A stretch of DNA of 6,990 bases, from positions 1 to 6,990 of the forward strand of contig SXNB01000275.1 of assembly GCA_005777205.1 (NCBI GenBank), given 5' to 3'. The notes beneath the pieces are model-generated. The model worked only from the letters and a program-made list of their open reading frames with translations, was not told the origin of the DNA and made no database searches. Shown here one piece after another: positions 6,007 to 6,990 of this stretch; the stretch's first letter is position 1; each line of letters starts with the position of its first letter. The stretch is from Burkholderiales bacterium (GTDB taxonomy: Bacteria > Pseudomonadota > Gammaproteobacteria > Burkholderiales > SG8-39). The translations under genes were made by a program, and so were the position numbers.

Positions 6007-6020
6007 GCGATTCTAATCGC
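6007..6020 (-). promoter_or_regulatory. azlC -10 element embedded in a 6-bp inverted repeat
   Basis: The minus strand reads GCGATT-AG-AATCGC over 6020-6007, a perfect 6-bp inverted repeat with a 2-base centre. TAGAAT (6015-6010), one mismatch from TATAAT, lies in its middle and ends nine bases before the azlC GTG. A dimeric regulator bound here would block the promoter. No good -35 is visible at 16-18 bp. The -10 call is moderately supported; the operator reading is inference. Confidence 0.45.
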
Positions 6021-6021
6021 C

Positions 6022-6053
6022 CTCCCGCGGGGTAGTTCGGTACAGCCCGGGAG
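6022..6053 (-). terminator. Weak terminator-like inverted repeat after the small secreted protein gene
   Basis: CTCCCG at 6022-6027 and CGGGAG at 6048-6053 form a 6-bp stem. GG/CC and GTA/TAC give additional interrupted pairing inside. The repeat begins two bases after the TGA of the small secreted protein gene and precedes the azlC promoter. No T-run follows on the minus strand, so an intrinsic terminator is doubtful. It may only stabilise the transcript 3' end. Confidence 0.25.
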
Positions 6054-6055
6054 AT

Positions 6056-6307
6056 TCAGGACTTCGGCTTGTCGCCGTGGCCACGGTGCTCGCGGTGGCC
6101 TTTGCTCTTGCGCTGCTCGCCCAGGCACTTCTGCAACTCGTCGCCGCGCTTGCCGGTGCAGGCTTCATGCATCGCCTGGCGCTCGTCCATGTCCTTGCCC
6201 ATGCGCGCCTTGCCTTCAGCCTTGGGCGCAGGGGCCTGGGCGTGGGCAAGGAGGGAACCGGCCAGCAGGGCGGTGCCGATGGTGGTGAGGATGCGGGTGC
6301 GGATCAT
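6056..6307 (-). CDS. Small secreted basic protein with a Cys pair and His-rich tail, function unknown
   Basis: I do not recognise this gene with certainty. The product has 83 residues. The start is ATG 6305-6307 (MIRTRILTT), chosen because AAGGAG lies eight bases upstream; a longer in-frame version starting at 6352 would run through the inverted repeat and the ribosome binding site. A Sec signal peptide covers residues 1-23, with AHA before Gln24 as a good cleavage site. The mature part of about 60 residues is rich in Lys, Arg, Asp and Glu. It holds two cysteines, Cys50 and Cys61, in ACTGKRGDELQKCLGEQ, and a histidine-rich tail (HREHRGHGDKPKS). The cysteines may form a disulfide in the periplasm, and the histidines might bind metal. 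The Cys segment loosely resembles the PsiF repeat, but I would not assign it. The gene lies between the peroxiredoxin and azlC, with its own upstream repeats. Confidence 0.75.
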   Translation of the reverse strand: MIRTRILTTIGTALLAGSLLAHAQAPAPKAEGKARMGKDMDERQAMHEACTGKRGDELQKCLGEQRKSKGHREHRGHGDKPKS

Positions 6308-6319
6308 GGTCTGGCTCCT

Positions 6320-6351
6320 TGGGCGTTGAATGACGAATCCTTCAACGCCCA
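6320..6351. repeat. 11-bp perfect inverted repeat next to the ribosome binding site of the small secreted protein gene
   Basis: TGGGCGTTGAA (6320-6330) is the exact reverse complement of TTCAACGCCCA (6341-6351), with a 10-base spacer TGACGAATCC. On the minus strand the 3' arm ends inside the ribosome binding site AAGGAG (6320-6315) of the small gene. If transcribed whole, it would form a strong hairpin abutting that site. It could alternatively be a dimer operator, or the 3' end of the peroxiredoxin transcript, whose stop lies about 50 bp upstream. No U-tract follows, which argues against an intrinsic terminator. The repeat itself is certain; the function is open. Confidence 0.8.
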
Positions 6352-6378
6352 CCCTACCGGCCTCGTTGTCGCGCTGCG

Positions 6379-6394
6379 GTAACGTTGTGTAACG
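6379..6394. promoter_or_regulatory. Direct repeat GTAACG with 10-bp period, possible response-regulator site
   Basis: GTAACG occurs at 6379-6384 and again at 6389-6394, exactly one helical turn apart; on the minus strand it reads CGTTAC-ACAA-CGTTAC. Tandem half-sites with 10-11 bp period are typical of OmpR/PhoB-family response regulators, and RstA-like sites contain GTTAC. A poor -10 (TAGGGT, 6356-6351) would put the repeats near -35 to -50, an activator position, relative to the small secreted protein gene. Which regulator binds is unknown. Confidence 0.4.
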
Positions 6395-6403
6395 AGTTGT
6401 TTC

Positions 6404-6910
6404 CTACGCTTGCTTTAGCATGGTGGCGCCGTCGGAGACCTCGAACTTGCCCGGGCCTTCGAGGTTCACCTGTTTCACCACGCCGTTGTCCACCAACAGG
6501 GAGAAACGGTTCATGCGCATGCCCATGCCGCGGGCGGTCAGGTCCAGTTCCAGGCCCATGGACTTGGCCCAGTTCGCGCTGCCATCCGCCAGGAACCGGA
6601 TCTTGCCGATGGCCTTCTGGTCTTGGCCCCAATGCGCCATCACGAAGGCGTCGTTCACCGCCACGCACCAGACTTCGCTCACGCCCTTGGCCTTGAGCGC
6701 ATCCAGGTTCTGCAGGTAGCTGGGGACGTGCTTCGCGGAGCAGGTCGGGGTGTAGGCGCCGGGCAGGCCGAAGATCGCGATTTTCTTGCCCTTCACGGCG
6801 TCGGCCACGTTCACTTCCTTCGGCGCCATCGCGAAATGCGTGGCGGGATCGAATTCTGTGGTTTCCATCAGCTTGCCATCGGGCAACTTGTCGCCGGCTT
6901 TTATCGTCAT
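6404..6910 (-). CDS. Peroxiredoxin of the PrxV/Prx5 type
   Basis: The enzyme reduces hydrogen peroxide and organic hydroperoxides in the cytoplasm through a cysteine sulfenic acid. The 168-residue product is a single redoxin domain. The active-site motif PGAYTPTCS gives Pro50, Thr54 and peroxidatic Cys57. VNDAFVMAHWG (85-95) and the Arg132/Arg135 region in MRMNRFSLLV are typical of the PrxV subfamily. A second cysteine, Cys82, precedes the NDAF motif. The C-terminal resolving cysteine of human PRDX5 has no counterpart, so it is probably a one-Cys type enzyme needing an external thiol such as glutathione/glutaredoxin. No glutaredoxin domain is fused, unlike the Haemophilus hybrid enzyme. The start is ATG 6908-6910, preceded by GGAGAAGG at 6922-6915. 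A longer in-frame version from 6961 was rejected because it would include this ribosome binding site and the likely promoter. Confidence 0.94.
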   Translation of the reverse strand: MTIKAGDKLPDGKLMETTEFDPATHFAMAPKEVNVADAVKGKKIAIFGLPGAYTPTCSAKHVPSYLQNLDALKAKGVSEVWCVAVNDAFVMAHWGQDQKAIGKIRFLADGSANWAKSMGLELDLTARGMGMRMNRFSLLVDNGVVKQVNLEGPGKFEVSDGATMLKQA

Positions 6911-6949
6911 GAAACCTTCTCCATATTGGGGTTCTTGCGGGAAAGGGCG

Positions 6950-6955
6950 ATCATA
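6950..6955 (-). promoter_or_regulatory. Possible -10 element of the peroxiredoxin gene
   Basis: TATGAT on the minus strand (6955-6950) differs from TATAAT by one base. It lies 39 bases upstream of the peroxiredoxin ATG, leaving a leader of roughly 33 nt that contains the ribosome binding site. No clear -35 was found in the remaining sequence, and no OxyR-type site is recognisable. Bases 6956-6990 show no gene on either strand. Confidence 0.4.
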
Positions 6956-6990
6956 CCGCAAGGCAGGATTGCCCCCGAGTCTGACGGAGG

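Noticed and set aside
1..6990. Mobile elements, CRISPR arrays, phage or defence genes
   Set aside because: No transposase, integrase, spaced direct repeats or recognisable defence domains were seen. Apart from the disputed ankyrin gene, all long coding regions are conserved housekeeping-type families or the small secreted protein.

Overview
This window looks like an ordinary chromosomal region of a GC-rich betaproteobacterium, most likely Burkholderiales or a close relative. The grounds are the very GC-rich third codon positions, a GreB with the N-terminal extension usual in that group, and the combination of a B12-dependent ribonucleotide reductase, GreB, MscL and AzlCD. This placement is by family resemblance only. 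I found no CRISPR array, transposase, phage gene, defence system or tRNA/rRNA. The most unusual content is regulatory sequence and one broken small gene.

Left part (1-1220, minus strand). The 5' end of nrdJ (class II ribonucleotide reductase) runs off the left edge. About 240 bases separate its start from the next gene. They hold two NrdR-like boxes, a cluster of competing short hairpins and a LexA-like box. Next comes a small membrane protein with a C-terminal ankyrin domain. Its reading frame is broken twice by compensating indels.

Centre (1221-2288, plus strand). greB and mscL follow each other 30 bp apart and probably form a short transcription unit. greB has a TAGAAT -10 element so close to its ATG that the mRNA would be leaderless or nearly so. 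mscL converges on the next unit with only 7 bp between the two stop codons.

Right part (2296-6910, minus strand, read right to left). A PrxV-type peroxiredoxin comes first, then an 83-residue secreted basic protein. A tight three-gene unit follows: azlC, azlD and a single-chain two-half M16 zinc protease. azlC and azlD overlap by ATGA, and azlD and the protease are 1 nt apart. AzlC and AzlD should form a branched-chain amino acid exporter in the inner membrane. The protease has a signal peptide and should act in the periplasm. The coupling suggests coordinated expression, but the sequence does not show a shared function. The secreted small protein has its own upstream region, with an 11-bp perfect inverted repeat against its ribosome binding site and a 10-bp-period direct repeat.

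I see no clear new multi-gene system. The best leads are the nrdJ leader, the repeats upstream of the small secreted protein, the leaderless-type starts of greB and azlC, and the frame-broken ankyrin gene.
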